A DNA stretch of 64,000 bases, taken from the NCBI GenBank assembly GCA_024138025.1, contig JAMXBD010002815.1:62001-126000 (forward strand). Reading direction: 5' to 3'. The stretch's first letter is position 1; the number at the start of each line of letters is the position of its first letter. Source of the DNA: Combretum micranthum. Its lineage: Eukaryota; Streptophyta; Magnoliopsida; Myrtales; Combretaceae. The notes under the pieces were generated by a model, which made no database searches, was not told the DNA's origin, and worked only from the letters and a program-made list of their open reading frames with translations. The position numbers were made by a program, and so were the translations under genes. This document shows positions 38,824 to 50,199 of the stretch, piece after piece.

Positions 38824-38839
38824 GAAGAAAGTTTTGTCC

Positions 38840-39190
38840 TTAAAACTTGGCTTTCGTACCTAATTCTTCGAATAGACTTGGGTATCTCTATCGAATTTCA
38901 TCCTTGGCCTCCTAAGTGGCTTCCTCGTGAGAATGATTCCTGTAGAAGACCTTAATGTACCAGATTTCTTGGTTCCTGAGTTTCTTAACTTTTCAATCCA
39001 AAATCTGAACAAGATGCTCGTCATAAGTAAGGTTTAATTTCAACTGTATCGGCTCTAGCTCCATGATTTTGTTAGGATCTGGTACATGTTTCTTTAATAC
39101 TGAGACATGGAACACATTGTGTATACTCGACAAATTTGGTGGTAATGCTAAGCGATAAGTCAAATCACCAATCCTTTCAAGCACTTCAAA
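38840..39190 (-). pseudogene. Integrase C-terminus and chromodomain-like tail of D
   Basis: The minus strand carries LERIGDLTYRLALPPNLSS, then HNVFHVSVLKKHVPDP (39184-39060). This is the conserved block after the integrase core in plant chromoviruses. It is followed by EHLVQILD, a short basic stretch and an NHSHEEAT-RYPSLFEE pattern (about 38850-39020). That is the form of chromodomain-like tail seen in the Tekay/Del clade, where it is thought to guide integration to heterochromatin. Stops replace the tryptophan after EEAT and lie near the end, so the tail is not intact. It ends close to the polypurine tract, as usual. Confidence 0.8.
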
Positions 39191-39199
39191 TGGTCTAAT

Positions 39200-40180
39200 G
39201 TACCTTAGGCTTAGCTTCCCTTGTGCCCGAACTTGGTGTATACTCTTTATGGGATTAACCTTTAGATATACATGATGTCTAACATCGAAATCAAGAACTC
39301 TCTGCTTCTGATCCGCCCAACTCTTTTATCTATCTTGAGCTTCTTTCATTCTTTGTTGGATAATTCGAACTTTACTTGCTGCATCTTAGATGAGATCAAG
39401 TCCAATGACTAACTTTTCTACATCGTCCCAAAACAAGAGCAATCTACACTTCCATTCAGATAAGGCTTCGTAGGGTGGCCTCTTAATGGTCGAATGATAA
39501 CTATTGTTATAAGCAAATTCAACAAAAGGTAAGTGCGCTCCCCTGGTTCCTTTGAATTCCATGACACAAGCCCCAAAGCATATCTTCCAAAGTTTGAATC
39601 ATCCATTCCGATTGTCTATCAGTATGAGGGTGGTATATAGTTTTGAAATGTAACTTAGTTCCTAAGCACTTCTACAATCTTGTCCAAAACTTTGATACAA
39701 ATCCCTGGTCTCTATCAGATACTATCTTTGCTAGAACTCCAAGTAGCCTCATTATTTCCCTCATATATAGCTTTGCCAACTTATCCATTGAATAGGTCAT
39801 ATTAATCGAAATGAAGTGTGTCGACTTGGTGAGTCGATCCATTATGCCCCATATGACATCATATCTGGCTGATATTTAGGGTAGATTACATACGAAATCC
39901 ATCGTAATCTGATCCTATTTCCATTCAGGTATGTCTAATGGCTTCAATAATTCTCCCGACCTTTGATGTTTTACCTTCACTTGCTGACATATAGGGCATT
40001 TCATCACAAAGTCCACCATGTCTCTTTTCATACCATTCCACCAATAGTGGCTTTTGAGATCTGGATACATTTTCATTCTACCGATATGCATTGTATATTC
40101 AGAATTGTGAGCTTCTTCCGTAATTTCTTTTCTCATTTCTTTATCATCTGGAACGCTTAACCTTCCCTTCATCCTTACTA
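39200..40180 (-). pseudogene. Integrase of element D
   Basis: The N-terminal HHCC zinc region is in an open stretch (40172-39915). It has EEAHNSEYTMHIGRMKMYPD and then CPICQQVKVKHQRSG, so both His and both Cys ligands are visible. The core keeps all three catalytic positions: Asp in MDFVC (39891-39902), Asp in VSDRD (39714-39716) and Glu in QSEWMIQTLED (39606-39608). A TGG codon has become TAG just before the MDF motif, and several further stops and frame changes follow. The enzyme would have inserted element cDNA into host DNA. This copy cannot be translated as one protein. Confidence 0.87.
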
Positions 40181-40469
40181 CATCTGCATCATCAACCTCA
40201 AAGTCGGTATACTTTCCTTCTTGAACTTCTTATTTTATTCTTTAGATTGCATCATCATATCATTAGGCTTCCGTGATTCTTTCTATTAGAGTTGGTTCCA
40301 TAACCAAGTTAGACATCTCCACTTCCACATCTTGCCTAATGCATTTAATGCTTAACCTTTCAAACTCTTTTATCAATGCCTTCTTATTGGTAAGCAATGT
40401 AGCGACTTCTCCATGGTTCTTTCAACTTAATGCATCAGCTACAGCATTTACTCTCCCTAGGCAATAATT

Positions 40470-40800
40470 GAAGCCAAGATCATAATCTTTTATAAGCTCC
40501 AACCATCTCCTCTGTCACATGTTCACTTCTGCGTGAACAAGTACTTAAAGTTTTTGTGGTCGGTGTAGATTTCACATCTTTGTCCATGGAGATAGTGTCT
40601 CCACGACTTGAGTGCAAACACTACAGCAGCTAACTCAAGATCATGGGTTAGATAATTCTGCTCATGCAGTTGCAACTGGCGTGAAGCATAGGCAATTACC
40701 TTCTTGTTTTGCATTAGGACACATCTGAGACCATTTCTTGAAGGATCACTATGTACCGTGTATGGCTTTTCCGAGTTCAGTAATACTAAGATAGGTGCAG
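40470..40800 (-). pseudogene. RNase H domain of element D
   Basis: The stretch contains [15 protein letters not shown] (first Asp), [38 protein letters not shown] and [10 protein letters not shown], in the order expected for a Ty3/gypsy RNase H. 40714-40523 is uninterrupted, but no in-frame continuation with RT remains. Its role would be to remove the RNA template during reverse transcription and to release the polypurine primer. Confidence 0.85.
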
Positions 40801-40822
40801 AAACTAGTCGTTACTTGAGCTC

Positions 40823-41660
40823 TTAGAAACTTTGCTCTCTTTTATCTGTCCATATAAACTTTTCATTCTTTTGAGTTAGTTGAGTCAACGGTCTAACTAT
40901 TTTGGAAAAGTATTTTACAAACTTCCGATAATAACCAACTAGACCCAATAAACTCCTTACTTCCATCATGGTTCTTAGCGGCTTCCAATCCACTATTGCT
41001 TTTATTTTTTCGGGATTTACGGATATTCCTTCCTTTGATACCATAAGACCCAAGAAAGAGATTTGATCTAACCAAAAATCACACATTGTCAATTTGGCAT
41101 ACAACTTATGCTCTCTCAATATCTGTAGTGCCATTCACAGGTGATCCTTATGTTGTTCATGTGTCTTCGAGTAGACAAGGATATCATCAATGAACACTAT
41201 AACATACTTGTCTAGCAAAGGCTTATATACCCGGTTCATTAGGTTTATAAAAGCAGCTAGTGTGTTTGTCAATCCAAAGGGCATCACCAAAATCTCGTAA
41301 TGTCCGTACCTCGTCCAAATGTTGTCTTTGATACATCTTTGTGTTAATTCTTAGCTGATGGCATCTCAAATGCAAATCAATGCGTGAGAACGCACTCTCT
41401 CCTTGGAATTGATCAAAGAGATCATCAATTCACAGCAATAGGTACTCGTTCTTGATGGTAACTTTATTAAGTTCTCGATAATCAATGCAGAATCTCATAG
41501 ATCCGTCATTCTTCTTCATGAACAACACCGGAGCTCCCCAAGGTGAGTTACTTGGTCTAATAAATCCTTGATCTAGTAACTCTTGTAGCTTCTTCTTAAG
41601 TTTTTTGAGCTCAATGGGTACCATATGATACGATGCCTTTGATATTGGTTTCGTGTTTGC
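40823..41660 (-). pseudogene. Reverse transcriptase of element D
   Basis: The N-terminal RT blocks are [19 protein letters not shown] and [19 protein letters not shown] (about 41580-41435), in the same frame as the protease C-terminus. Next come IDDLFDQFQG and a degraded HQLRI block. The catalytic box FIDD is intact at 41183-41194, within [16 protein letters not shown]. The thumb and connection end with [27 protein letters not shown] (about 40960-40840). A stop after NEYLLL, a frameshift near 41400-41220 and a stop after HKDHL separate the parts. The YxDD-type site shows that the catalytic centre was kept longer than the reading frame. Confidence 0.88.
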
Positions 41661-41899
41661 CATCAACTTGATCTCGAAATCAATTTTCCTCCTTGGGGGC
41701 AACCCAAGCAACTCCTCCGAAAAGACATATGGGAATTCATTGGCAATAGGAATATCCTCCAAAATGGGCTCTTCATTCTCCACCTCTGTGTTACCATCAT
41801 AACTATCAATCCTATCCTTATCTTCTTCTAACAACCCAAACGAGTATAACTCCTTTCCTCTTGGGATCATAGACTCTCCAACAAACGTTGCCCTTTCTC

Positions 41900-42215
41900 C
41901 TCCTTGCTCCAAGAATTCTACTTTCTTATTCCTACAATCAATCTTAGCCTTGGTAAGAGATAACCAACTCATACCTAGTATCACTTCATGCTTATTCATT
42001 TCCATCACTATGAAACCACAGGTGGAAAGATGTCCTTGTATCATCAATAGGCAATTCCTTAACATCTCCTTCGTCATAACAACACTTCCCATGGGGCTTT
42101 TTACTTAAAGCAAGAGGTGGTCACTGTTAAGGGTAGTCTGGTTTCTTTAGCCAAGTAGGCATAGTAAAGGAATGAGTCGCTTCAGAATAAAAAATGGCAT
42201 AAGCATTTTGATGAG
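41900..42215 (-). pseudogene. Aspartic protease remnant of element D, active site lost
   Basis: The minus strand at 42204-42169 reads AIFYSEATHSF, where a retropepsin would have a D-[ST]-G active-site triplet followed by ATHSF-type residues. The catalytic Asp has become Tyr and the Gly has become Glu. The C-terminal half is better kept: [18 protein letters not shown] (about 41995-41940) matches the usual ILGMDWL-type block, with Asp replaced by Ser. A stop and a frame change separate the two halves. The Met at 42092 that opens the following frame is not a native start. Confidence 0.7.
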
Positions 42216-42360
42216 CTACTTATATGTTTTCTATGTTTTTAATACAGGGGATTACTAATTTCCTATTCCAAGATCATATTTATTCACTAATCCACTACTT
42301 ATACATATCATCTCTTATATCACAAGAAATAAAGGAACAAACATCTTGAGGGTTTTAAGG

Positions 42361-43658
42361 CTAATCTATGACCATATCATAGTTGTAATCTTCTTCTTCT
42401 TCAAGAGCTGCTAACTCCACTCTTTCCTCTTCCATTTCCCCACACAGCCATTGTCCTTTTAGATTATAAATCTGGAATCTAAGCATCGATGATCTAGCTC
42501 GATTCGCGTTTCCATTTCCATTTTTGGACCTTGTTGAGGCAGATCCTCCAAATGATCTAGTCAAGGCGCTCTTCCTTTTCGAGCACTCATTGATAAAATG
42601 CCTAACTTGCTTGCAAACATAGCAAGTATTGGTTGCTTTCTTTGGGCACTCCGGCATCTTGTGGTTTGGTTCTCCATAGAAATAACATTTTCCTTATAAT
42701 TTGGGACACCTCTTAGGGTAGTGTGTTCCCTTGCATTTCCAATAGACGATAGGCTTGAGTGTAAACTTCTCGCTATTTGCATTACTTTTGAAGTTGCTGA
42801 AGGGCTAGAACCTCTTTTGTGGGTGTGCGAAACTAGATCCTTCTTAAAACCTTCTTCCAAAAACAGGTGCTTTCTTTTCCACGGTCCTTGCCTTCCTCTT
42901 CTTGATTCCTTCAATAAATCGAGCCTTCTCCACTAACTCTTGGAAAGACCATTATCAAACTCTTCTAGCTTGACACATAATTCGTCATCCAAACAGCTCA
43001 TAAAAACTTGCCTCTTAAGTTCCTCACTGTACTTGTAGGAATCTGGTGCATACTACAACAACCAGCTGAACTTAGTTTCATATTGTTCCACAGTTCTTCC
43101 TCTTTGGGCAATATGTAAGAAATCAGCACTGTATTGCACTCGCAAACTTCTGGGGGAGTAGATTTCTAAGAACCCCTGGCAAAACATCTCCCATGTAACT
43201 TGAGGCATCAGCTTGCGTCTCTTAGACTCCCACCAAACTCAGGCATTGAGACGAAGCATATAAGTACCAAAGTTGATCATTAAGTGTTATGGCACTTCAA
43301 AGGCGTTGAAAGATCTTTCGATTTGTGCTAGCCAGTCTTTGGCTTCGTCTAGCTTTCTAAAAGCTCCATCGAAATAACAATTACTTTTGAAGAACTCAAG
43401 TAAAGAGTTCTTATACTGCTTGAGTGGCAACGGCGGTAGCGACAAAGACATAGTTTGAGATTATACACTTCCTAGAACAAGCACTTCCATTGATGCTTAT
43501 GATGCGGGTTGCAGTGAAGGTGGTACAGGTGCTAGAACATTTTGTCTCAAAGCTTCTAATGCTTGAGCTAACTGCTTAAGTGTGGCATGCAGGTTCACTT
43601 GTGGGTCAGTAACTTAAGGATCTTGAGGAGATATAGCAGGTTGATTAGCCTCCTCCAT
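42361..43658 (-). pseudogene. gag of element D, with zinc knuckles
   Basis: A likely start is MEEANQPAIS at 43658, followed by a heptad-like TLKQLAQALEALRQ. The retrotransposon gag core is recognisable (about 43400-42950): AKDWLAQIERSFNAF, VTWEMFCQGFLEIYSP, QRGRTVEQYETKFSW, and a YSEELKRQVFMSCLDDEL block. The C-terminus has one standard zinc knuckle CYVCKQVRHFINEC (42583-42624, CX2CX4HX4C). Two decayed ones lie upstream: CYFYGEPNHKMPEC with the second Cys changed to Tyr, and a partial CKGTHYPKRC. Gag would form the particle and bind RNA. At least five in-frame stops and frame changes make it a pseudogene. Confidence 0.83.
42583..42624 (-). other. CCHC zinc knuckle of gag
   Basis: CYVCKQVRHFINEC fits CX2CX4HX4C exactly. 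The usual Gly before the His is Arg here. Confidence 0.88.
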
Positions 43659-44581
43659 CGATTGATTAGAGGCACTTTGTTCTTGTCGTCTTCTTCTTCT
43701 ACTTCGGTTGTTTAGATTTTATTTTTGTAAGCTTGTAATCTTTTCAATGGATCATTAAGTCTTTAAGTGGAAATCACGAAAATTTTTATCTTATATAATC
43801 ATCATAATCTTGAGATAATAATTCATGAAATAGATAAGGAAATTCTACAAAGATCAAAATTCACATAATCATAACATCTTCATTGAAATAAGAAATCGAT
43901 AATGGGTATAAGACCCTTACAAATAGAAATCCAAAAGACAACATAAACACATACAATAAAATTTCATAAAGAATAAATAAAACAACACCTTTCCGCAAAA
44001 CATCAAATCTAAACTAGCCAACCTAGCATTCTAGGTCTATTACAAAATTTATAATTGAACTAGCTAGGATGTGCTCAAGTCTAGCTTCTTACTTATCTTC
44101 TTCTTTCCTTCCTCACCCTTCTTTCCTCTTTGGCCAAATCTACGGGGATGGTGCATCACCCGGATTCGACTCGACGAGCCCTTCTACATCTTGCTAAAAA
44201 ATTATCGTAGGTACTGATTCACAGTCATCCTCCTTTTCCTCACCAATTCTTTGGCTCTTTCTAGCAAATCGGCAATCACATTTTCTCCATACATTCCATC
44301 ATTTTCTGAGAACAACACATGATTGAGTAGAGTTTCTTTCTCAACAGCAAGTTGTGGTGTAGGTTCTCAAGACACGCTTCGGCGACCACTCACTCTATTC
44401 GTAGAAATTCCTCCATAGGTGGAGATCCAAGGTGTCATCGCTGGACTCAACATTTATCACGGGGGGTATTTAAAGGTGTGGCATCTACATCCATTGTCGG
44501 AGTAGTTTTATGGTTCCTTGCCGACAGTTGAGCTTGTCGTTCCTCATACCGTCGGATGTTCCCATGTGTGTCACTTTCCTC

Positions 44582-45295
44582 TTACGTCCACATTTGGCTT
44601 TCCCATGGCTTAGTAGGGTCATGTTTAGTAGGTGCCTCCTCTGGGTCTTCCTCCAGGTCTTTTTCTGGATCTTCTTCCTCTTCCTCTTCCTCTTCTACTT
44701 GCTCTTCGAGTTCTCCTTCTTTGGCTTCTCCCATTTCGACATCTACCAAGACTTCATCATCTTCAAGTTGTATTCCTGTCAAAGTTGATGGTTGGGTTGA
44801 CACTTCATCTGGGGCCTTGAGAATATTCTAATACACGTCGTGCCAATAAAAAGTTCCTTCGTAGTCAGCTTTCCACCACTCACTATGGTCTTTGAGTTCA
44901 TCGTGGGCATAGATGAACAATGGTCCAATTTCCTTCCAAGTCTGGAAATTGGGAAAAGTTGGTGCTCCTTCTCTTCATAGTACGAAAGTGGCTTCTTGCA
45001 ACATGGATTCATTGTAGGCATACAAAGCAATGTTTTTGATGGCGTAAATCACTTCCAACTCCAACCAATACTTCTTCCTCAAAGGGCAATATTGAATGTT
45101 TTTCACAACTCTTTCCCATTCAGTATGCTTCAACCCCTTTTTCAACAAAGCAATCATCTTCTTCAACGACTTTGGCCTTCTAGCTAAGACAATCTCTTCA
45201 CATAAAACTCTAAGGCTCAGACGATAATTGACCGGGATCTCATTATGCCTTTTATGAAACCATTGGGCCTCTAGGCAAGCTTCTCCTAAGGTCAT
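44582..45295 (-). pseudogene. Extra sense ORF between primer-binding site and gag (aORF)
   Basis: One frame runs from ATG at 45295 to a stop after 44582: 238 codons, interrupted only by a TGA (after QEATFVL) and a TAG (after YWHDVY). The protein does not look like gag. The N-terminal two thirds are basic and rich in aromatics (RRPKSLKKMIALLKKGL, EWERVVKNIQYCPLRKKYW, TWKEIGPLFIYAHDELKD). The C-terminal part is very acidic (about 20 Glu/Asp in 30 residues around 44720-44650). It starts 154 bp inside the 5' LTR boundary and lies well upstream of gag (43658). I do not recognise a family. Accessory ORFs in this place are known from other plant Ty3/gypsy groups such as Ogre. Coding-like traces continue in other frames to about 44070. 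It could be an element accessory protein or a captured host fragment. Confidence 0.6.
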
Positions 45296-45429
45296 CTATT
45301 CACAAAAAGAAAAAGGAGTCAGCAAACTTATTCTACCCATGCTAAGCTTATCTAAGTCTTTCTTATTTCCATTATACTAGTTTCTTCTTAAGTCCATTTC
45401 TATTGTTATGATCTTAAATTCTTAACCAT

Positions 45430-45441
45430 GCTCTGATACCA
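45430..45441 (-). promoter_or_regulatory. Primer-binding site of element D (initiator Met tRNA)
   Basis: The minus strand reads TGGTATCAGAGC, the standard site complementary to the 3' end of plant initiator-methionine tRNA. It starts 8 bp after the last base of the 5' LTR (45450). Confidence 0.9.
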
Positions 45442-46608
45442 ACTTAAACTGTCACGTCGCAAAGAGTGTTCTAAACGTGATAGTCTGTTACACTCAGTAT
45501 CAAAGTTTAAGTATGAAAACCTTAGTCATTCCAAAAGATTTGGTATCGGGGATAAGGCATACCTTCACGATTATAGAGGACCAACTTTGAAATAAGTTGT
45601 TTAAGAAGATATTCATACGAGTAATTAAGAATGAAAATCATAACGTAAACACCTTAAATATAGGAGTCTTACAAATATCAAAAGGGTATTCACCTATCAA
45701 AAGATATAGTCCATCATAGTCTATTCAAAATAATTACATCGAAGATTTACTTAGAAGTCTAAGTCTATGTCTAGTCTTTGACTTCATCCAAAAACTCTTG
45801 AATCCTAAAGGGTAGTACCTGAGAAAAGTATCCCCTGGGCGTCAACCAAAGGTAGGGATGCTACAACAAATATCTAAGAGGGGGTAAGCTTACTTACTTA
45901 GTGAGAATTATTTCAACAAATAAAATACTTGAGAAATAAAAAATCAAACAAGTTATTTAAACAAGTATATGAGATGCAACAATCACATGACTAAACAATA
46001 CATATGATTTTCCAAGAATATTATGTTGAATGGATTTATCCCTCCATGTTAGGTGTTCCGAGTTATATAGACCATCATACACAAATAAAGTCTTTTGTAC
46101 TTTCATGCAAGCCACTACTAACCGCTAAAATGTGGTTAATTTGAGTGTCTACCCACTATTTTATTCGGGTGACCATTCGCCATAGAGTAGAGTTTCGGGC
46201 TCTACGGACCTCACTACTATGCCCTTGTCCTACCAAAGGTATATTAATGAATTCAATGTGACTCACTAATTGTTTATGCATAAATCATTTTATTTAAGTA
46301 ATCATGGCACAATATTAGATGTTTCAAAAGTGATCATAGAATTTGTAGACTTATCATGCTTATACTAAATCAACATTGATTATTTGACAATTCTTGCCTC
46401 GATATACTTAACATAATTTCAATTACATATGTAAGGCACATGCGTTTTCATGTTTTTATCTTTTCCTACTGCTAATCTACAAGCAAAAATATAAGTATAA
46501 GAATGTAGGAAATTAAACTCACTCGGCCATTGTAGCAAAAAGCTCTAGTCATAGTATTCCTCGGGATAAGGAAACTCGAGCTCCACTTAGCCTAAACAAG
46601 AGAAATAT

Positions 46609-48520
46609 TGATAAGATCATATTTTACACAAATTTTAACAAGCAATTAGTGGTTAATTTGTGTTGAATTTCATAAAAATTGCTTGAATGGGTACTCAGAT
46701 TGTTTAGGTTTATGTATAAGGTCTAAAGTTAACAAAGCAAAGCATAACAAGGCAAATTGAATCGAAATTGAAGAATCTCAAGGATATGCCAGATTATCTG
46801 GATTATAAGCCATCGGCGTAAAGCCGGTATAGAGGATGATCAGAATGATAAAACTTCAACACTGCCTCTACGCAGTCGGCGTTTAACCAGCCTTGACATG
46901 GAACAGATTCAAGAATTCAAATGCTAGCAATTCTAATCCTATATGCTGCCGGCCTTAAGGAGGTGTATGCTGAAGGTCAGAAACCAAGAATCAAGCACTG
47001 GCTCAACATTGCCAGTGTAAAGGGATTCAAAGCTAGCTTCTGCAATATGATTCAACGTCAACTTTCTAGGAATCAAAGCCGTCGGCTTCAAGAAGGCTTA
47101 GAGCGTCTACAGCATTGAATTTTGAAGGCTGTTATTTGCATAGCCAGCTTTACATTAAATCTGGCCGGCCTTTGAAGTTTCATTTGTATGCCGGCATTTC
47201 AAACCCTACGCCGCTGGTGTTGAAGCAATGTAGGTCATCCACAGAATGCAAACCGTTAATGCCGAAGCCAAAGCTGCCAGTGTGCAAGGGTTTTAGCAAT
47301 GTACACCGCTTGTAAGCAGCCGATGTAGAAGTTGTAACTGCTGGCGTATGTTTTGTAATTACAACAAATTATATGAAATGCCTGAATGTTTTGCTTATAT
47401 ATTTTAAGGATTCCTTGTTAGAAGACATTCGAAAATCATTGAAAAGCAAGAAAAAGAGAGTTTCACAAATGTTTGAATTTGTTTTTCTCTTAGGGCATTA
47501 AAACCCTAATGTTTCTAGCAACTTAGAGGCGATTAGGGTTTAGCTACCATCAAGCAGTGCCCACAATTGTGGGATTATGGATTTGAAGACTCCAGTTTAT
47601 GAAAAGAAACCATTATTAAAGTGTTTCAATCTCTGTTTTATTATTTTTATTACTTGATTGTATATTGAGATGTTGTTCTTCACTGATTATTATGAATATG
47701 TATGAATGGATTTGATGAAATAATATATGAATCATATTGATATTGAAATTGATTAATTGGGAATTTAGTTATTTTTACTTGTAATATATTTAATTTATGC
47801 CTGATCAACATAGGTTAGATGGATAGGGTTAGAGATACCCGGGAGGGATTCAACGATCCACACAAATAAAACTTAGGTTTTTGAATAAGATTTATCTTAG
47901 GGATGTGCAAGCCTGTGATGAAACTTAAGATTTCACTAATCTTTATGCGGTTAGGATTACAAATTTAGGTCACTTGGCGGTACTTATTTTCTAGTTTTAA
48001 TTAGAATGGTAATTTTGGTGAGAGAAAATTGCTATTGAACTGTTAATCATAGATAAATTACCTTGGTATGATAGTTTATGCTATGAAAGATTTTGCTACT
48101 TTGAGAGGTGAGCAATTCTCAGTGAATTTGATTAAATCCCCAAGTAATCAATTTTATTTATCAATTTTGAAGCATGAATAATTTCAATGAGAATATAAAT
48201 GCATTATTCATATATTATCTGCATCTCTTAAACCTATATCTCTCGTTGTTGTTACTAGAACCTACGGTTTTAGTTCTTCACAAACATTTGTAGTCAATTT
48301 TAGTTAAATTATCATAGATTAATAAAAAATATGAACTTTCAATTGCCTAGCTTAGGGTAAAATTTAGTTTCTAGTAATTAGCCATTAGCTCTCTGTGGAC
48401 ACAACCTGGACTTTCCAGAAAATACTGCATTGCACCCGGTAATTTTGTTGATCGGTTAAGTATTACACCTTTGTTTGAAATTGAAAATTATTAGATTATA
48501 ATAGGTGTGTAAATACATCA
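46609..48520 (+). mobile_element. Insertion J, probable 1.9 kb solo LTR inside the 5' LTR of D
   Basis: This segment is absent from the other D LTR, which reads straight through 'gagaaatactcaaaataag'. It starts TGATAAGATCATATTTTACAC and ends GTGTAAATACATCA, giving TGAT..ATCA termini. Inside are a GC-motif array (46809-47350), a TATA-like box (about 47394-47405) and, near the end, 'ctctgtggacacaacctggac', a block typical of the 3' part of some plant gypsy LTRs. AAATAT occurs on both sides (46603-46608 and 48526-48531), but GTTTC lies between ATCA and the right copy. The duplication is therefore not textbook, and the exact right end could be 48525. No coding region is present. Confidence 0.62.
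46809..47350 (+). repeat. Dispersed GC-rich motif array (GCCGGC/GCCAGTGT type)
   Basis: About a dozen degenerate copies of a GC-rich core followed by T/A and often AAG occur in 540 bp of otherwise AT-rich DNA. Examples are CATCGGCGTAAAGCCGG (46811), GCAGTCGGCGTTTAACCAGC (46872), GCTGCCGGCCTTAAGG (46945), GCCAGTGTAAAGG (47011), GCCGTCGGCTTCAAG (47079), GGCCGGCCTTTGAAG (47163), GCCGGCATTTCAAA (47190), GCCGCTGGTGTTGAAG (47211), GCTGCCAGTGTGCAAGG (47273) and GCAGCCGATGTAGAAG (47316). Several are near-palindromes. The array ends about 45 bp before the TATA-like box of insertion J. Confidence 0.7.
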
Positions 48521-50188
48521 GTTTCAAATATCCAAAATAAGTATTTCTTGGAAATTTTACATAAGCTTGTAATTTCTATTTTTCTAAGTTCGTCAAAATT
48601 CGTATGGAGTAAAATTCCAACTTAAAATGGCCATGACTTGCTCATTTTAACTCATAATTTTTCATATTATATACCGTTTTCTACCTACTCGAAAAGATCT
48701 ATCTATTTCTAAGATTATTTTTATCATAATCTGTCTTTTATGTTCCAAAAAGATGCGGTACAGAACTGATACGAAAATTTCAGCCCTTAAAACATGATTT
48801 TTCCAAACTTTTTATCAATTAAAAATCCCTTTATAGCAATATATAGATATTTATATAGTTGAAAAATCCTTTTAATACATATGCAACTCATATTATACAC
48901 ATGATTCTAATAATATTGTCTTAATGAATAATTTTTCATAAAACAACTTGTCTTAACAGTTGAAAATGTGAAGTTTGACAATTTTATTTCAAGCCGTTCG
49001 AAATAAAACTAAAGATTTTTGAGTTATTAAGTGTGTGATATAATTGTTTTTCCTTAACTATTAAGAGATGATTTATATTCAAAAATTTTTGTCTTTCCAA
49101 GTTAGCTACAAATTTTATTCCCTAAGTAGATTTTACTTAGTGAGTTGATTTTAACTTGTTTTGAAAAGCTTGTTTTGATCTTTATACTTATTAAAATGTT
49201 AGTGAGGATCTTATAAACAAGTTTTTAAGAAAATTCTCATAGCAAAGTATTATCAACATTAAAGGTTTTAGTAGTAGTTTGAAAAGAGCGTAAAGAATTT
49301 TTAGTTAATTTTTTAAAAGTCCTTGTATGTTAACAACACTAAAATCTATGGTGCTCTTTGTCTAAAATTCTTTGAAAAGCATTTTGTTGAAATAAAATTC
49401 TAAATATTAATGACACTTTCCTAAGTGATAAAATTACATTTTTAAGGTGAGTTGAGCTTATTTTCTTTTACTTAAGAAAGAACTTTTGATTTTTATTAAG
49501 ATAAAAATCAACATGATCATGCATGAAGATGAGTTTATAGCTAAGTAACATAACAAAAATAATTAATAAGGAATATAGAAATAAGCACATAATAAATATC
49601 AAGTATTAGAAGTCTTAGCTTGATTCAAGGCTTCCGGACTTAGACATGGGCAAGTGTAAAAAAAAAAAAGAAGAAATAAGAAAATTTGTTTTGACTTGAT
49701 AGATAATTCTAAGACTAGTCTTAATTATAAGCATAGAATAAATAAGTAAATTGCTAATCATAAATAAATAAATAACGGTTATGTTAGTGAGCTTATATGC
49801 TCTAAGAAACATATATATATATATAATATTATATAAAAGTGAATTAGAACAATAATAACATGATGACACATGACAACAATAAAATAACAAAATAAGATTT
49901 GTACATGAACAAGAACAAGACATGAACATAGTGTTGCTTCCATAAAACTTATAGTTTTAAGAGATATTCATCATGGTCATGTTAAGTTACATGACATGGT
50001 AAAAAGATGTTAGTAAGAATTTTACTTAAGGTAGAAATGTGATTAGTAGAAAAAGAGAGGTTGCGGTAATATAAGAATAGTGGGAATATGAGGAGATGAG
50101 AAAAAATTTCAAAGAAATGACTTGAGTAGTGATTTTGGGATAGTTTTGTTATGGTAAATGAGTGTGAAAGAAATGGAGGGAGATGGGG

Positions 50189-50199
50189 TATTTATAAAG
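50189..50199 (-). promoter_or_regulatory. TATA box of the 5' LTR of D
   Basis: The minus strand reads CTTTATAAATA, followed by 'ccccatctccctccatttctttcac', a pyrimidine-rich leader. This would be the promoter of element D. Confidence 0.55.

Noticed and set aside
44510..44831. Plus-strand Ser-rich and Leu-rich open frames
   Set aside because: They are the complement of the acidic GAA/GAG-rich tail of the minus-strand ORF upstream of gag.
49615..49929. 104-codon minus-strand frame in the 5' LTR of D
   Set aside because: It is hydrophobic low-complexity LTR sequence and is not conserved in the other LTR copies.
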